From contig JAKUPL010000007.1 in assembly GCA_022449455.1 (NCBI GenBank), forward strand, positions 1 to 64,000: a stretch of 64,000 bases of DNA, read 5' to 3'. A program made the translations under genes and the position numbers. Of this stretch, positions 18,741 to 29,310 are shown piece by piece (position 1 is the first letter of the stretch; each line of letters opens with the position of its first letter). Origin of the DNA: Alcanivorax sp. Lineage in GTDB: Bacteria > Pseudomonadota > Gammaproteobacteria > Pseudomonadales > Alcanivoracaceae. Below the pieces are notes generated by a model. That model was given only the letters and a program-made list of their open reading frames with translations, was not told the DNA's origin and did not search any database.

Positions 18741-19055
18741 ATGAACGCCACCAAAACCACGCTGCTTGCCGCGATGATCACCTTCACCGGCGCCACCGCC
18801 GTGGCTCACGCCGATGATGTGCGCCCCGATCAGGTGGTCAAGCTGGTCAACGACGGCACCATTCAGTCTTTCGATAAGCTGAACGAGGCGGCCCTGGCCA
18901 ATCACCCGGACGCCAAGATCGAGGAAACCGAGCTGGAAGACGAGTACGGCCGCTACATCTACCAGGTGGAACTGCGCGATGCCCAGGGTCAGCAATGGGA
19001 CGTCGAGCTGGACGCCACCAACGGTGAAATCCTGCGTGAGGAACGCGACGACTGA
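18741..19055 (+). CDS. Secreted PepSY-domain protein
   Basis: 104 residues. Signal peptide (1-22, ending AVAHA), then one PepSY domain with the typical acidic ELEDEYGRYIYQVELRDAQGQQWDVELDATNGEIL. PepSY domains act in the periplasm, in some cases as inhibitors or sensors, and may bind cations. Strong AAAGGAG precedes ATG 18741. It is the first gene of a four-gene unit: its stop overlaps the next start by one base, leading to a second PepSY protein and a PhoP/PhoQ-like pair. A sensing role for the kinase is inferred. Confidence 0.85.
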   Translation: MNATKTTLLAAMITFTGATAVAHADDVRPDQVVKLVNDGTIQSFDKLNEAALANHPDAKIEETELEDEYGRYIYQVELRDAQGQQWDVELDATNGEILREERDD

Positions 19056-19381
19056 TGCACCCGCACTCTTTATTTAACCCCCTCGGAAAGGCGGCCCTGG
19101 CCGCCTTTCTGGCGTGTCTGATGGCGCCGGCGGGGGCCCTGGACCTGAGCCAGGACGAGGCCTTGCGCCTGCGTCAGAGCGGCGAGGTGCAGCCGTTCGA
19201 GAAGATCATGGCGGTGGCCATGGAGCGCCACCCGGGCGCCAGCCTGCTGGAGGCGGAGCTGGAACGCGACGACGGCGCCCTGATCTACGAGCTGGAAGTG
19301 CTCACCGGCGATGGCGTGGTCTGGGAACTGGAAATCGACGCCCGCACCGGTCGCGTCCTCGAAGACGAAGTGGACGACTGA
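19055..19381 (+). CDS. Second secreted PepSY-domain protein
   Basis: 108 residues. Signal peptide (1-28, ending PAGA), then a PepSY domain whose C-terminal [31 protein letters not shown] closely parallels the upstream protein, so the pair arose by duplication. It has one-base overlaps on both sides (TGATG), so it is translationally coupled with the first PepSY gene and the response regulator. Both PepSY proteins end in clusters of Asp/Glu that could bind divalent cations, an inference. Confidence 0.83.
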   Translation: MHPHSLFNPLGKAALAAFLACLMAPAGALDLSQDEALRLRQSGEVQPFEKIMAVAMERHPGASLLEAELERDDGALIYELEVLTGDGVVWELEIDARTGRVLEDEVDD

Positions 19382-20052
19382 TGCGCCTGCTGCTGGTGGA
19401 AGACAGCGTGGATCTGGCCGACCAGCTGATGCCGATGCTGCGCGACAACGGCTATGCGGTGGACTGGCTGGCGGACGGTCGCGACGCGGCGGTGCGCGCC
19501 CACGACGAGCCCTTTGATCTGGCGATCCTGGATCTGGGGCTGCCGGGCCTGGACGGCCTGCAAGTGCTGAAACACTGGCGTGATGGCGGCCTCACCTTGC
19601 CGGTGCTGATTCTGACCGCCCGGGACAGCTGGGCGGAGCGCGTCGATGGCCTGCGCGCCGGCGCCGACGATTACCTGACCAAGCCGTTTCATCCGGAAGA
19701 GCTGCTGCTGCGTATCCAGGCGGTGCTGCGCCGTAGCCATGGCGGCACCAACCAGAGCCGGCTGGCCGTCGGCGGCCTGGAACTGGAAGAGGATCGGCAG
19801 ACCGTGTGGCTGGACGACCAGGAGGTGGAGCTGACCGGCGCCGAGTTCCGCATGCTGCGCTATTTCATGCTCAACCCGCGCCGGCTGCTGTCCAAGGCCG
19901 CCCTCAACGAGCACCTCTACGACGGCGAGAGCGAGCGCGACTCCAATGTGGTGGAAGTGCACATCAACCGCCTGCGCCGCAAGCTCGGCAGCAGCGTGAT
20001 CCAGACCCGGCGCGGCCAGGGTTACCTGTTCGTCGGCCGCGACGGGGACTGA
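19381..20052 (+). CDS. OmpR-family response regulator (PhoP/QseB-like)
   Basis: 223 residues. Receiver domain with phospho-acceptor Asp51 ([10 protein letters not shown]) and the conserved Lys in DYLTKPF, then a winged-helix DNA-binding domain ending in [11 protein letters not shown] 19381 overlaps the PepSY stop by one base; the kinase follows after a single base. It probably controls its own operon, which starts with the two PepSY genes and carries a PhoP-box-like repeat upstream. The signal is unknown; PhoP-type systems sense divalent cations or membrane stress. Confidence 0.92.
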   Translation: MRLLLVEDSVDLADQLMPMLRDNGYAVDWLADGRDAAVRAHDEPFDLAILDLGLPGLDGLQVLKHWRDGGLTLPVLILTARDSWAERVDGLRAGADDYLTKPFHPEELLLRIQAVLRRSHGGTNQSRLAVGGLELEEDRQTVWLDDQEVELTGAEFRMLRYFMLNPRRLLSKAALNEHLYDGESERDSNVVEVHINRLRRKLGSSVIQTRRGQGYLFVGRDGD

Positions 20053-20053
20053 G

Positions 20054-21370
20054 ATGGGCTCCATCGGCCGCCGTCTGGGCGTCAGTCTGTTCGTCAGCCT
20101 GTTACTGGCCGGGCTGCTGGCCGGCCAGGCGGCCCTGTGGTGGCTGGACCGGGAACAGCGGCTGCTCAGCGGCCGTCAGCTGCGTGACGAGACCAGCAGC
20201 GTGCTGGCCGCCATCGTACGCGGTCGCGACGGTTTGATACTGGACGAGGACCGGCTGGATCCGGCCTATCGCAAACCTTTGTCCGGGCGCTATTTCGTGG
20301 TGCTGATCGGTGATCAGCGCTGGCGCTCGCGGTCGCTGTGGGACGCACGTCTGCCGCTGCCCGCGCGCACCGGCATGGACACCGACCTGCGGCCCGGGCC
20401 CGGCGGCCAGAGCCTGCTGCGTTACCGGGCGGAGTTTCGCCGCGACGGGCAGGCGCTGACCGTGGTGGTGGCGCAGAACTACGCGCCGCAGCTGGCCAAA
20501 TTCCAGGAACTGAAAACCGCCGCCCTGATCGCCTGGGTGCTGCTGCTGGCGGTGCTGGCTCTGGTGCAGCAATACCTGATCCGGCGCGGCCTGCGACCGC
20601 TGCAGAAAGTGCGGCGTCAGATCGGCCAGTTGCGCGGCGGCGAACGCGCCGAACTGGACCAGAACGTGGTCGCCGAACTGCGCCCGCTGGTGGAGGAAAT
20701 CAGCCGTCTGCAGCACCACACCGAACAGCAGTTGGCCCGCTCCCGCCATGCCCTGGGCGATCTGGGTCACGCCCTCAAAACCCCCCTGTCGGTGCTGCGC
20801 AACCGCTGCAACGAGGATTTGCGGCGCCAATCCCCGGAGCTGTATCGGCTGCTCAACGATCAGCTCGACCAGATCGAGAACACCGTGGGCCGCGCCCTGG
20901 GGCGGGCACGGGTGGCCGCCGGCGCCACCGCCGCCACCCGCTTCGAGCCGGCCCGGGACGTGCCGGTGCTGCTCGATACCCTGCGCCGCGCCTACGATCG
21001 GCCGCTCAAACTCACCGCCCAGGGTTACCGGTTGCCGGCGCTGCCCCTGGAACGGGACGACATGCTGGAACTGCTCGGCAACCTGATGGACAACGGCTGC
21101 AAGTGGGCCGCCGGGCGCGTGGAGCTGCGTCTCCATCGCCAGGCAAACCGGCTCCAGGTGACGGTGGATGACGACGGCCCGGGGATCGAGCCGGAGCGCC
21201 ACGAGGACGTGCTGCAGCGCGGTGGCCGCCTGGACCAGCGGATGCCCGGCCACGGCCTGGGCCTGGCCATCGTCAACGACACCGTGGAGGCCTACGGCGG
21301 CACCCTGACCCTGGACCGGTCGCCGCTGGGCGGCCTGCGGGTCAGCGTGGGCCTGCCGTTCCCCGGTTGA
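20054..21370 (+). CDS. Sensor histidine kinase partnered with the upstream regulator
   Basis: 438 residues. Two membrane segments (~9-31 and ~155-177) flank a ~120-residue periplasmic domain; then a HAMP-like linker, phospho-acceptor His239 (LGHALKTPL) and an ATPase domain (NLMDNGCKWA, DDGPGI, GHGLGLAIV). The H-box has HALKTPL rather than HELRTPL, as in PhoQ-type kinases. It would sense a periplasmic signal, perhaps with the two PepSY proteins of its operon, and phosphorylate the regulator. Confidence 0.92.
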   Translation: MGSIGRRLGVSLFVSLLLAGLLAGQAALWWLDREQRLLSGRQLRDETSSVLAAIVRGRDGLILDEDRLDPAYRKPLSGRYFVVLIGDQRWRSRSLWDARLPLPARTGMDTDLRPGPGGQSLLRYRAEFRRDGQALTVVVAQNYAPQLAKFQELKTAALIAWVLLLAVLALVQQYLIRRGLRPLQKVRRQIGQLRGGERAELDQNVVAELRPLVEEISRLQHHTEQQLARSRHALGDLGHALKTPLSVLRNRCNEDLRRQSPELYRLLNDQLDQIENTVGRALGRARVAAGATAATRFEPARDVPVLLDTLRRAYDRPLKLTAQGYRLPALPLERDDMLELLGNLMDNGCKWAAGRVELRLHRQANRLQVTVDDDGPGIEPERHEDVLQRGGRLDQRMPGHGLGLAIVNDTVEAYGGTLTLDRSPLGGLRVSVGLPFPG

Positions 21371-21456
21371 TCCCGGCGCCGATCTGGAACTTTCGTCCCT
21401 GACGTTCCTCCCACCTGGGAACCCGCTGCGAAACCGAACGCCCGAGGAGGAACCCA

Positions 21457-22470
21457 ATGCGACCGTTATGGAGTCTGCTGGCGGCCCTGCCGCTGGTCCT
21501 GAGCCCGCTGGCCGTGGCCGCCGAGCCGCCCGCCTTCGACGCCCGCCTGAGCGGCTATGACTATCCCCATCCGGTGCACACCCTGGATCTGGACAGCCAG
21601 GATCAGTCGCTGGAAATGGCCTATATGGATGTGCGGCCGGAGCAGCCCAACGGTCACACGGTGGTGCTGCTGCACGGCAAGAATTTCTCCGGCGCCTATT
21701 GGGACCGCACCATCGATCTGCTCACCGGCGAGGGCTATCGGGTGGTGGCCCCGGACCAGATCGGGTTCGGCAAGTCCAGCAAGCCGGCACGTTATCAGTT
21801 CACCTTCCAGACCCTGGCGGACAATACCCGCCGGTTGCTGGACCACCTGGAGGTGGAGCGGGCCACGGTGGTGGGCCATTCCATGGGCGGCATGCTGGCC
21901 ACCCGCTTCGCGTTGATGTTCCCACAACGCACCGAGTCCCTGGTGCTGGTCAATCCCATCGGGCTGGAGGACTGGGCGGCCAAGGGCGTGCCCTGGCAGC
22001 CGGTGGAGGCCTGGTACCAGGCGGAGCTGAAGAAGCAGCCCGAGGGCGTCAAGAAATACATGACCGCCAGCTATTTTGACGGCCAGTGGCGGCCGGCCTA
22101 TGAGCCGCTGCTGACGCTGCAGCAAGGCTGGATCCGGGGGCCGGATTACCCGCGGGTGGCGTGGAACTCGGCGCTCACCTACGACATGATCTTTACCCAG
22201 CCGGTGGTCGGCGACTTCGAGCAACTGAGCATGCCCACGCTGCTGATCATCGGTACCCGCGACCGCACCGCCCTGGGCAAGGACCGGGCGCCGCAAGCGG
22301 TACGCGGGCAACTAGGCCGCTACGACGAACTGGGCGACCGGGTCGCCGAGCGCATCCCCGACGCGCATCTGGTGGAGCTGGCGGAGGTGGGCCATGTGCC
22401 GCAGTTCGAGGCCTTCGACCGCTACCGGGACGCCCTGGAGAACTTTCTGGAAAACAACCGGCCCGACTGA
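21457..22470 (+). CDS. Secreted alpha/beta hydrolase
   Basis: 337 residues. Signal peptide (1-22), then an alpha/beta hydrolase fold with nucleophile Ser142 in GHSMGG, oxyanion region LLHGKNFSG, acid in IIGTRDRT and His in EVGHVPQFE. Resembles epoxide-hydrolase/haloperoxidase-type enzymes. The substrate cannot be read. AGGAGG precedes ATG 21457. It follows the kinase gene by 86 bases and may be co-transcribed; its stop abuts the end of the convergent TetR gene. Confidence 0.85.
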   Translation: MRPLWSLLAALPLVLSPLAVAAEPPAFDARLSGYDYPHPVHTLDLDSQDQSLEMAYMDVRPEQPNGHTVVLLHGKNFSGAYWDRTIDLLTGEGYRVVAPDQIGFGKSSKPARYQFTFQTLADNTRRLLDHLEVERATVVGHSMGGMLATRFALMFPQRTESLVLVNPIGLEDWAAKGVPWQPVEAWYQAELKKQPEGVKKYMTASYFDGQWRPAYEPLLTLQQGWIRGPDYPRVAWNSALTYDMIFTQPVVGDFEQLSMPTLLIIGTRDRTALGKDRAPQAVRGQLGRYDELGDRVAERIPDAHLVELAEVGHVPQFEAFDRYRDALENFLENNRPD

Positions 22471-23079
22471 TCAGCCCCAAGCCGGCCGCAGGGCGGCCAG
22501 CATCAGGCCCACCGCCTGATCGCTGACCGCCTCCATGTCTTCGCGGCGCAGATAGATGCCGTCCAGCAACAGCCGGCACAGGCCGTGCAGGGTGGCCCAA
22601 CTGGCCTGGGCCAGACGCAGGGGCTCGGCGCCCTCGTTTTCACCCTGGCTCACCAGGGGCCGCAGCCGCACCAGGTAATGCCGGAAACACCCGTAGGCCA
22701 CGCCCTTGAGCTCGTCGCCGGGGCGGCCGCTTTTCCACAGCGTGCGGCCGAACATCAGTTCGTACTGTTCCGGGTCGTCGCTGGCGAAGCGCAGGTAGGC
22801 GCGCACGAAACGCCGCAGACCCGGCTCCGGGTCCGCCGGGTCCAGCTCCACTTCGCCCATCATCGTATCCAGACGCCGGAATCCCTGTTCCGCCAGGGCG
22901 CAGAGCAGGGCGTTCTTGTCCGCGAAATGGTGGTAGGGCGCGGTGCGCGACACCCCGGCCCGTTCCGCCAGACGGCGCAGGGACAGACCTTCCACGCCCT
23001 GCTCGCGGAGCAGGATACCGGCCTCGCGCAGCAGGGTGTCGTGGAGGTCGCCGTGGTGATAGCGGGCGGGGCGGGACAT
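22471..23079 (-). CDS. TetR-family regulator divergent from fadH
   Basis: 202 residues. HTH near residues 25-60 (SLRRLAERAGVSRTAPYHHFADKNALL), then a C-terminal ligand domain of the TetR_C/WHG type. It is transcribed away from fadH; the 145-base gap contains two copies of a TTGACGGCGTC operator and overlapping divergent promoters. The likely role is repression of fadH and itself, released by a fatty acyl ligand; target is inferred from the operators, ligand is a guess. Its stop is directly adjacent to the stop of the convergent hydrolase gene. Confidence 0.87.
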   Translation of the reverse strand: MSRPARYHHGDLHDTLLREAGILLREQGVEGLSLRRLAERAGVSRTAPYHHFADKNALLCALAEQGFRRLDTMMGEVELDPADPEPGLRRFVRAYLRFASDDPEQYELMFGRTLWKSGRPGDELKGVAYGCFRHYLVRLRPLVSQGENEGAEPLRLAQASWATLHGLCRLLLDGIYLRREDMEAVSDQAVGLMLAALRPAWG

Positions 23080-23127
23080 GGCACTCCTCGGTCGCCGAGC
23101 GCGGCGTCAGCCGCGACCGGGTGAATC

Positions 23128-23140
23128 TTGACGGCGTCAA
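23128..23140. promoter_or_regulatory. TetR operator 1 in the TetR-fadH gap
   Basis: TTGAC-GGC-GTCAA is a perfect palindrome with 5-base arms. It includes the -35 of the fadH promoter and part of the -10 of the reverse promoter. The flanking ATC is shared with operator 2. Confidence 0.65.
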
Positions 23141-23156
23141 AATAGCACCGTATCTT
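23128..23156 (+). promoter_or_regulatory. fadH promoter
   Basis: TTGACG (23128-23133), a 17-base spacer and TATCTT (23151-23156). Transcription would start near 23163, leaving a ~60-base leader to ATG 23225. Confidence 0.55.
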
Positions 23157-23167
23157 GACGGCGTCCA
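23139..23167 (-). promoter_or_regulatory. TetR gene promoter, interlocked with the fadH promoter
   Basis: The reverse strand reads TGGACG (23167-23162), a 17-base spacer and TATTTT (23144-23139). It occupies nearly the same DNA as the fadH promoter, so both could not be used at once. Confidence 0.5.
23155..23167. promoter_or_regulatory. TetR operator 2 in the TetR-fadH gap
   Basis: TTGAC-GGC-GTCCA repeats operator 1 with one changed base; the shared block is ATCTTGACGGCGTC. It is 27 bases downstream of operator 1 and overlaps the -10 of fadH and the -35 of the TetR gene. Confidence 0.6.
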
Positions 23168-23173
23168 GATTAG

Positions 23174-25243
<2,070 letters not shown>

Positions 25244-25254
25244 CCGCGCGGTCT

Positions 25255-26457
25255 TTATTTCAGCTCTTTCGAGCTCAGCCCCAGCACCCGCCGGGCGATG
25301 ATCAACTGCTGAATCTGCTGGGTGCCTTCGAAGATGTCGAGAATCTTCGAATCCCGCGCCCACTTCTCCAGCAACTCGTCCTCGGTGTAGCCCACCGAGC
25401 CGGCCAGCTCCACGCAGCGCAGGGTGATCCGGTTACCCACCCGGCCGGCCTTGGCCTTGGAGATCGAGGCTTCCAGGGAGTTGGATTTTTTGTTGTCGGC
25501 CATCCAGGCCGCCTTCATGGCCAGCCAGTAGGCCGCTTCCCAGTCCGCTTCCATGCGGTACAGCTCCGCCTCCGCGGCACTGACCGTGTCCACCGGTTTG
25601 CCGTAGTCGTAGTCGATGGCGTCGGCCAGCAGCTCCCGGGTGCGCTCCAGGGACGCCTTGGCCACGCCCAGGGCGAAGCAGGCCACCAACGGGCGGGTGT
25701 TGTCGAAGGTCTCCATGACGCCGCCGAAGCCTTGGGTGTCCACCTCCGGATTACCGAGCAGGTTTTCCTTCGGCACCCGGCAATCATTGAAACTGATGGC
25801 GGCGGTGTCCGAGGCGCGAATGCCCAGCTTCTTCTCCAGGCGCGCCAGCTCCATGCCCGGCGTGCCCCACTCGACCACGAAGGATTTGATCGCCGCCCGG
25901 CCCAGCTTCGGATCCAGGCTGGCCCACACCACCACGCAGTCGGCGCGTTCGCCGGAGGTGACGTAAATCTTCTCGCCGTTGAGCACATAATGGTCGCCGT
26001 CTTCCTTGGCGGTGGTGCGGATCGCCGCCGAGTCGGAACCGGCGCCGGGCTCGGTGATCGCCATCGCCGCCCACTTGCCCTTGAAACGTTCCAACTGCTC
26101 GTCGGTGGCCACCGCGGCGATGGCCGCGTTGCCCAGGCCCTGGCGCGGCATGCCGAGCAGGAAGCCGGTATCGCCGTAGCAGAATTCCAGGGCGCCCAGG
26201 CAGGTCATCATGTTGGCGCCGTTTTTCACGGAGCCGTCGTCCTTCACCTTGCCCTTGCCGGTCTGGCTGGCGCCGGCGGAATTGGCCGGGTCGCCTTCAT
26301 TGAAGCCGTCCAGCACCGACGCCACCATGTCCAGCTCCTTGGGGCGGGCGTGTTCGGCGCGGTCGTACTTGCGCGAAATCGGCCGGAAGCTGTTCAGCGC
26401 CACCTGGCGGGCGTTGTGGATCACCGGTTTGAATTTCTTCGGAATCTCGATGTTCAT
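25255..26457 (-). CDS. Acyl-CoA dehydrogenase
   Basis: 400 residues, full acyl-CoA dehydrogenase fold. The FAD-binding block is AITEPGAGSD, then YVLNGEKIYVTSGERAD; the C-terminal DIFEGTQQIQ carries the catalytic Glu377. It would oxidise an acyl-CoA to the 2-enoyl-CoA, passing electrons to ETF. It lies 11 bases downstream of a second dehydrogenase gene on the same strand, and converges on fadH. Chain-length preference unknown; co-location with fadH fits beta-oxidation. Confidence 0.92.
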   Translation of the reverse strand: MNIEIPKKFKPVIHNARQVALNSFRPISRKYDRAEHARPKELDMVASVLDGFNEGDPANSAGASQTGKGKVKDDGSVKNGANMMTCLGALEFCYGDTGFLLGMPRQGLGNAAIAAVATDEQLERFKGKWAAMAITEPGAGSDSAAIRTTAKEDGDHYVLNGEKIYVTSGERADCVVVWASLDPKLGRAAIKSFVVEWGTPGMELARLEKKLGIRASDTAAISFNDCRVPKENLLGNPEVDTQGFGGVMETFDNTRPLVACFALGVAKASLERTRELLADAIDYDYGKPVDTVSAAEAELYRMEADWEAAYWLAMKAAWMADNKKSNSLEASISKAKAGRVGNRITLRCVELAGSVGYTEDELLEKWARDSKILDIFEGTQQIQQLIIARRVLGLSSKELK

Positions 26458-26468
26458 GTGCCGTCCCC

Positions 26469-27776
26469 TTACAGATGCAGTCCGCCGAAGGCCACGCCAA
26501 TGGCGCGAAGATCCCGGTACCAGCGCTCCACCGGGTATTCATGAGTGAAGCCGTGACCGCCGAGCAGCTGCACGCCGTCGGTGCCGATCTTCATGGCTTT
26601 GTCCTTGACCAGGGTGCGCGCCAGATGGGCCTCCCGCTGAAACGATTTGTCCTGTTCTGCGCGGCAGGCGGCGCGGTAAGTGAGCATGCGCATGGCGTCC
26701 AGCTCGATGGCGATGTCGGCGATCATGAAGGCCACCGCCTGGCGATGACTGATCGGCTCACCGAACGCCTGGCGTTCGTTGCAGTAGGGCACCACGTAGT
26801 CGAGCACCGCCTGGCCGGTACCGATGGCCAGGGCGCACCAGGCCAGGGTGCCCAGGTCCACGAAGGCGCGGTAATCGAAGTCCTCGTTGCCCAGGCGCTG
26901 GTCGGCGGGTACCCGCACGTTGTCCAGTTTCAGCGGGCGCTGACCGCTGGCGCGCACGCCCATGGCCGGGTCCTCGCCGGCGCTCAGGCCGTCACTGCCA
27001 CCCTCGACGATGAACACGGCGGGGCCTTCGCCGGTTTCCGCGGCGACCAGAAACAACTCCGCTTCGGCGGCCAGCGGCACCAGCGATTTCTCGCCGTTGA
27101 GCACCCAGTGATCGCCGTCACGGGTGGCGGTGGTGCGCAGCACGCAGGGGTCGAACAGCGGGCGCGGCTCGCACACCGCGATGGTGGCCAGCGGCGCGTC
27201 TTCGCCGGCGAACGGCGTCAGGTACTTGTCCTGCTGCAGGGCGGTGCCCCACCGGGTGAGGGCGTTGGCCACGCCCATCGGCGCCAGAATCGCCACCGCC
27301 TGGCCCATGTCGCCGCGGCCCAGCTCCTCGGCCACCAGCAGGCTGGTAACGGTGGAACGCTCGGCGGCGGCGCCGCCCAGGCTTTCCGGCACGGCGAAGA
27401 AGTTCAGTCCCAGTTCGCGGGCCTGCTCCTGCACCGAGGGGTCGGTGCGTTGGGCCGCGTCCGCGTCCTCGGCGCCCGGGCGCAGCACCTGGTCGGCGAA
27501 GCCGCGCACGCTGTCGCGGATCATCCGCTGCTCTTCGGTGATGCCCAGGTCGAACAGATCCGTGGTCTGGCCGGGGGCGTGCAGGCGCGCGGGCCGGTCG
27601 GGCTTGCCGCTGGCCTTGAACGCGCGGGCGCTGGTGGTGATCACCTGAAAGCCGCTTTTGGTAAGGCGGTAGGCCAGCCGCTCCGCGCCGTGGCGCAGGC
27701 CGAGGCGGTCCAGTAATTCCGAGCCGGCAAGCCGGTTGAGGGTGCTCAGGGCGAAGCCGATCGCGTCTTTCGCCAT
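26469..27776 (-). CDS. Acyl-CoA dehydrogenase family protein lacking the C-terminal EGT motif
   Basis: 435 residues. An N-terminal extension of ~75 residues precedes the dehydrogenase fold (GITEEQRMIRDSVRGFADQV). The central FAD region is altered: the usual TEPGAGSD reads AVCEPRPLFD. The C-terminus HEYPVERWYRDLRAIG matches the flavin-contact helix, but the usual EGT catalytic Glu is absent. The paired gene 11 bases downstream has both motifs, so this may be a partner subunit or an enzyme with a displaced base. Start ATG 27776. Function beyond family is uncertain. Confidence 0.85.
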   Translation of the reverse strand: MAKDAIGFALSTLNRLAGSELLDRLGLRHGAERLAYRLTKSGFQVITTSARAFKASGKPDRPARLHAPGQTTDLFDLGITEEQRMIRDSVRGFADQVLRPGAEDADAAQRTDPSVQEQARELGLNFFAVPESLGGAAAERSTVTSLLVAEELGRGDMGQAVAILAPMGVANALTRWGTALQQDKYLTPFAGEDAPLATIAVCEPRPLFDPCVLRTTATRDGDHWVLNGEKSLVPLAAEAELFLVAAETGEGPAVFIVEGGSDGLSAGEDPAMGVRASGQRPLKLDNVRVPADQRLGNEDFDYRAFVDLGTLAWCALAIGTGQAVLDYVVPYCNERQAFGEPISHRQAVAFMIADIAIELDAMRMLTYRAACRAEQDKSFQREAHLARTLVKDKAMKIGTDGVQLLGGHGFTHEYPVERWYRDLRAIGVAFGGLHL

Positions 27777-27886
27777 GGTCGGGTCCTTTGTCGATTCAAC
27801 GATGGACCGATTATGGGTGAGGGGAGGGAGGGGCCGTTTGGCTGCCTTGCCTGAAGGGCCTGTCGGCAGAGCCAGCCGTACAAAAA

Positions 27887-27912
27887 AAGGGGCCGGCGAA
27901 TGCCGGCCCCTT
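27887..27912 (-). terminator. Terminator of the OmpA-like gene
   Basis: On the reverse strand AAGGGGCCGGC, loop of four, GCCGGCCCCTT, then a run of T (positions 27888-27882). An 11-base perfect stem with T-run: a strong Rho-independent terminator, 26 bases after the stop. Confidence 0.9.
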
Positions 27913-27937
27913 CCCCGATCAGCGTCAGTACGTGAAC

Positions 27938-29113
27938 TTAGTTCTTGTACTGGGCTTCTTCGGTTTTCGCTTTCATGATCGCTTCCACGCGACGGTTCTG
28001 AGCGCGGCCGTCACGGGTGCTGTTGTCAGCGATCGGACGTTCCTCACCATAACCTTCGGTGGTGATGCGGTTGCCGTCGATGCCGAACTCGCCGACAAGA
28101 ACCCGCTTAACGGCGTCGGCACGCTCGTTGGACAGCTTCTTGTTGTAGGCGGCGGAACCGGTGCTGTCGGTGTGACCTTCAAGCACCAGGTTGGCGGACG
28201 GGTATTCGTACATGCGGTTGGACAGGTCTTCCAGCTCCGGGTAGGAGGTCTTGCGCACTTCGGACTTGTCCAGGCCGAACTGAACGTACAGGGTTTCCTT
28301 AACGTCCTTGGTCAGGTACTCCTGACAACCTTTCTCGTCCACCTTGGCGCGAGCCGGGGTGTCCGGGCACTGGTCCTTGCTGTTGACCACGCCGTCGCCG
28401 TCGTCGTCCAGCTCACAGCCCTGGGCGTCCACCTGGGCGCCGGCGGGGGTGCCGGGGCAGCGGTCGCGGCTGTCGGGAACGCCGTCGCCGTCGGAATCGG
28501 TGGCGGTCTCGGTCACCGGCTCCTGCTTGCTGTCGTGGTGGGTACCGACCAGCAGGTTCAGGCCGGCGTAGACTTCACCGTCCCAGCGTTCGCTGCGGAA
28601 GCTGTAGGTCGGGCGCACGCCCACGTCGAGCAGCAGGTTGTTGGCCAGACCGGCCTGCATGCCGGCTTCCAGGCCACCGATGCCTTCCTTGAAGTCATCG
28701 CCGCTGTCGCTGGTGAACTCGGTGCGGGTTTCACCACCACCGATACCCAGATAGGTCTCGAACGCGGAATCCTGGTCGCCGAAGTGGCGGCGCAGGCTGG
28801 CGAAGTTGTTGCGCAGGTAAACCTGGCCGTCGCTGGTCGCCATGTTGTTGCGCTCGTAGGAGGCTTGTACGGACCAGTCGTGGTTGAACCGGTAGCCGAT
28901 CTGGCCGCCCGGCAGGGTCACGGTGTCCTGCTGGTAGAAATCATCGCTGATGTAGCCGTCACCTTCGTAGTGATCACCGATATCCAGCCACTGCTGGCTG
29001 ATGTGACCACCCAGATAGAAATAGCGATCGGGGATGTCAGCGGCGTTGGCAGCGCAGGCCATTCCCAGTGAGGCGCACGCGATGCTGGATGCGAGAAAAC
29101 GTTTGGCGTCCAT
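27938..29113 (-). CDS. OmpA/OprF-like outer membrane protein with thrombospondin type 3 repeats
   Basis: 391 residues. Signal peptide (1-24, ending ANA), N-terminal eight-strand beta-barrel (~25-195), two calcium-binding type 3 repeats with DSDGDGVPDSRDRCPG and DDDGDGVVNSKDQCPD, then a C-terminal OmpA domain (~275-385) with LEGHTDSTG and NRRVE that binds peptidoglycan. It ties the outer membrane to the cell wall and may form small pores. Own strong terminator. The AT-rich 194-base upstream gap holds a 10-base leader hairpin (arms 29159-29168 and 29175-29184), a possible mRNA stability element. Confidence 0.93.
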   Translation of the reverse strand: MDAKRFLASSIACASLGMACAANAADIPDRYFYLGGHISQQWLDIGDHYEGDGYISDDFYQQDTVTLPGGQIGYRFNHDWSVQASYERNNMATSDGQVYLRNNFASLRRHFGDQDSAFETYLGIGGGETRTEFTSDSGDDFKEGIGGLEAGMQAGLANNLLLDVGVRPTYSFRSERWDGEVYAGLNLLVGTHHDSKQEPVTETATDSDGDGVPDSRDRCPGTPAGAQVDAQGCELDDDGDGVVNSKDQCPDTPARAKVDEKGCQEYLTKDVKETLYVQFGLDKSEVRKTSYPELEDLSNRMYEYPSANLVLEGHTDSTGSAAYNKKLSNERADAVKRVLVGEFGIDGNRITTEGYGEERPIADNSTRDGRAQNRRVEAIMKAKTEEAQYKN

Positions 29114-29158
29114 AACTCCTTCCTTGTTTTCTTGGTAGGCAGAAAAAAACAGCTTTTG

Positions 29159-29184
29159 CAGTTTTGCCTTAAGGGGCAGAACTG
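29159..29184 (-). promoter_or_regulatory. 5' leader hairpin of the OmpA-like mRNA
   Basis: CAGTTTTGCC and GGCAGAACTG pair over ten positions with one G-U pair and a six-base loop, about 46 bases before the start codon. ompA leaders of enterics carry stabilising hairpins; a similar role is inferred. Upstream of it, 29186-29280, is unusually AT-rich and likely holds the promoter. Confidence 0.4.
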
Positions 29185-29281
29185 TAAATGGCCGCTGTCG
29201 GGTTAATAAAAAAATTTACAAAGAGATGTCGGCAAAAACAATAAAAAGAATTTTTTGTAAAAAAGTAATTTATTTTTATGA

Positions 29282-29310
29282 GAAAAAAGACTGACTCGCG
29301 GTGGGAGTCA
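29282..29310 (-). terminator. Terminator overlapping the stop of the degenerate GGDEF gene
   Basis: Reverse strand: TGACTC (29310-29305), seven-base loop, GAGTCA (29297-29292), then a T-rich tract. The stem begins in the stop codon of the gene, so coding and termination share bases. Confidence 0.7.
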
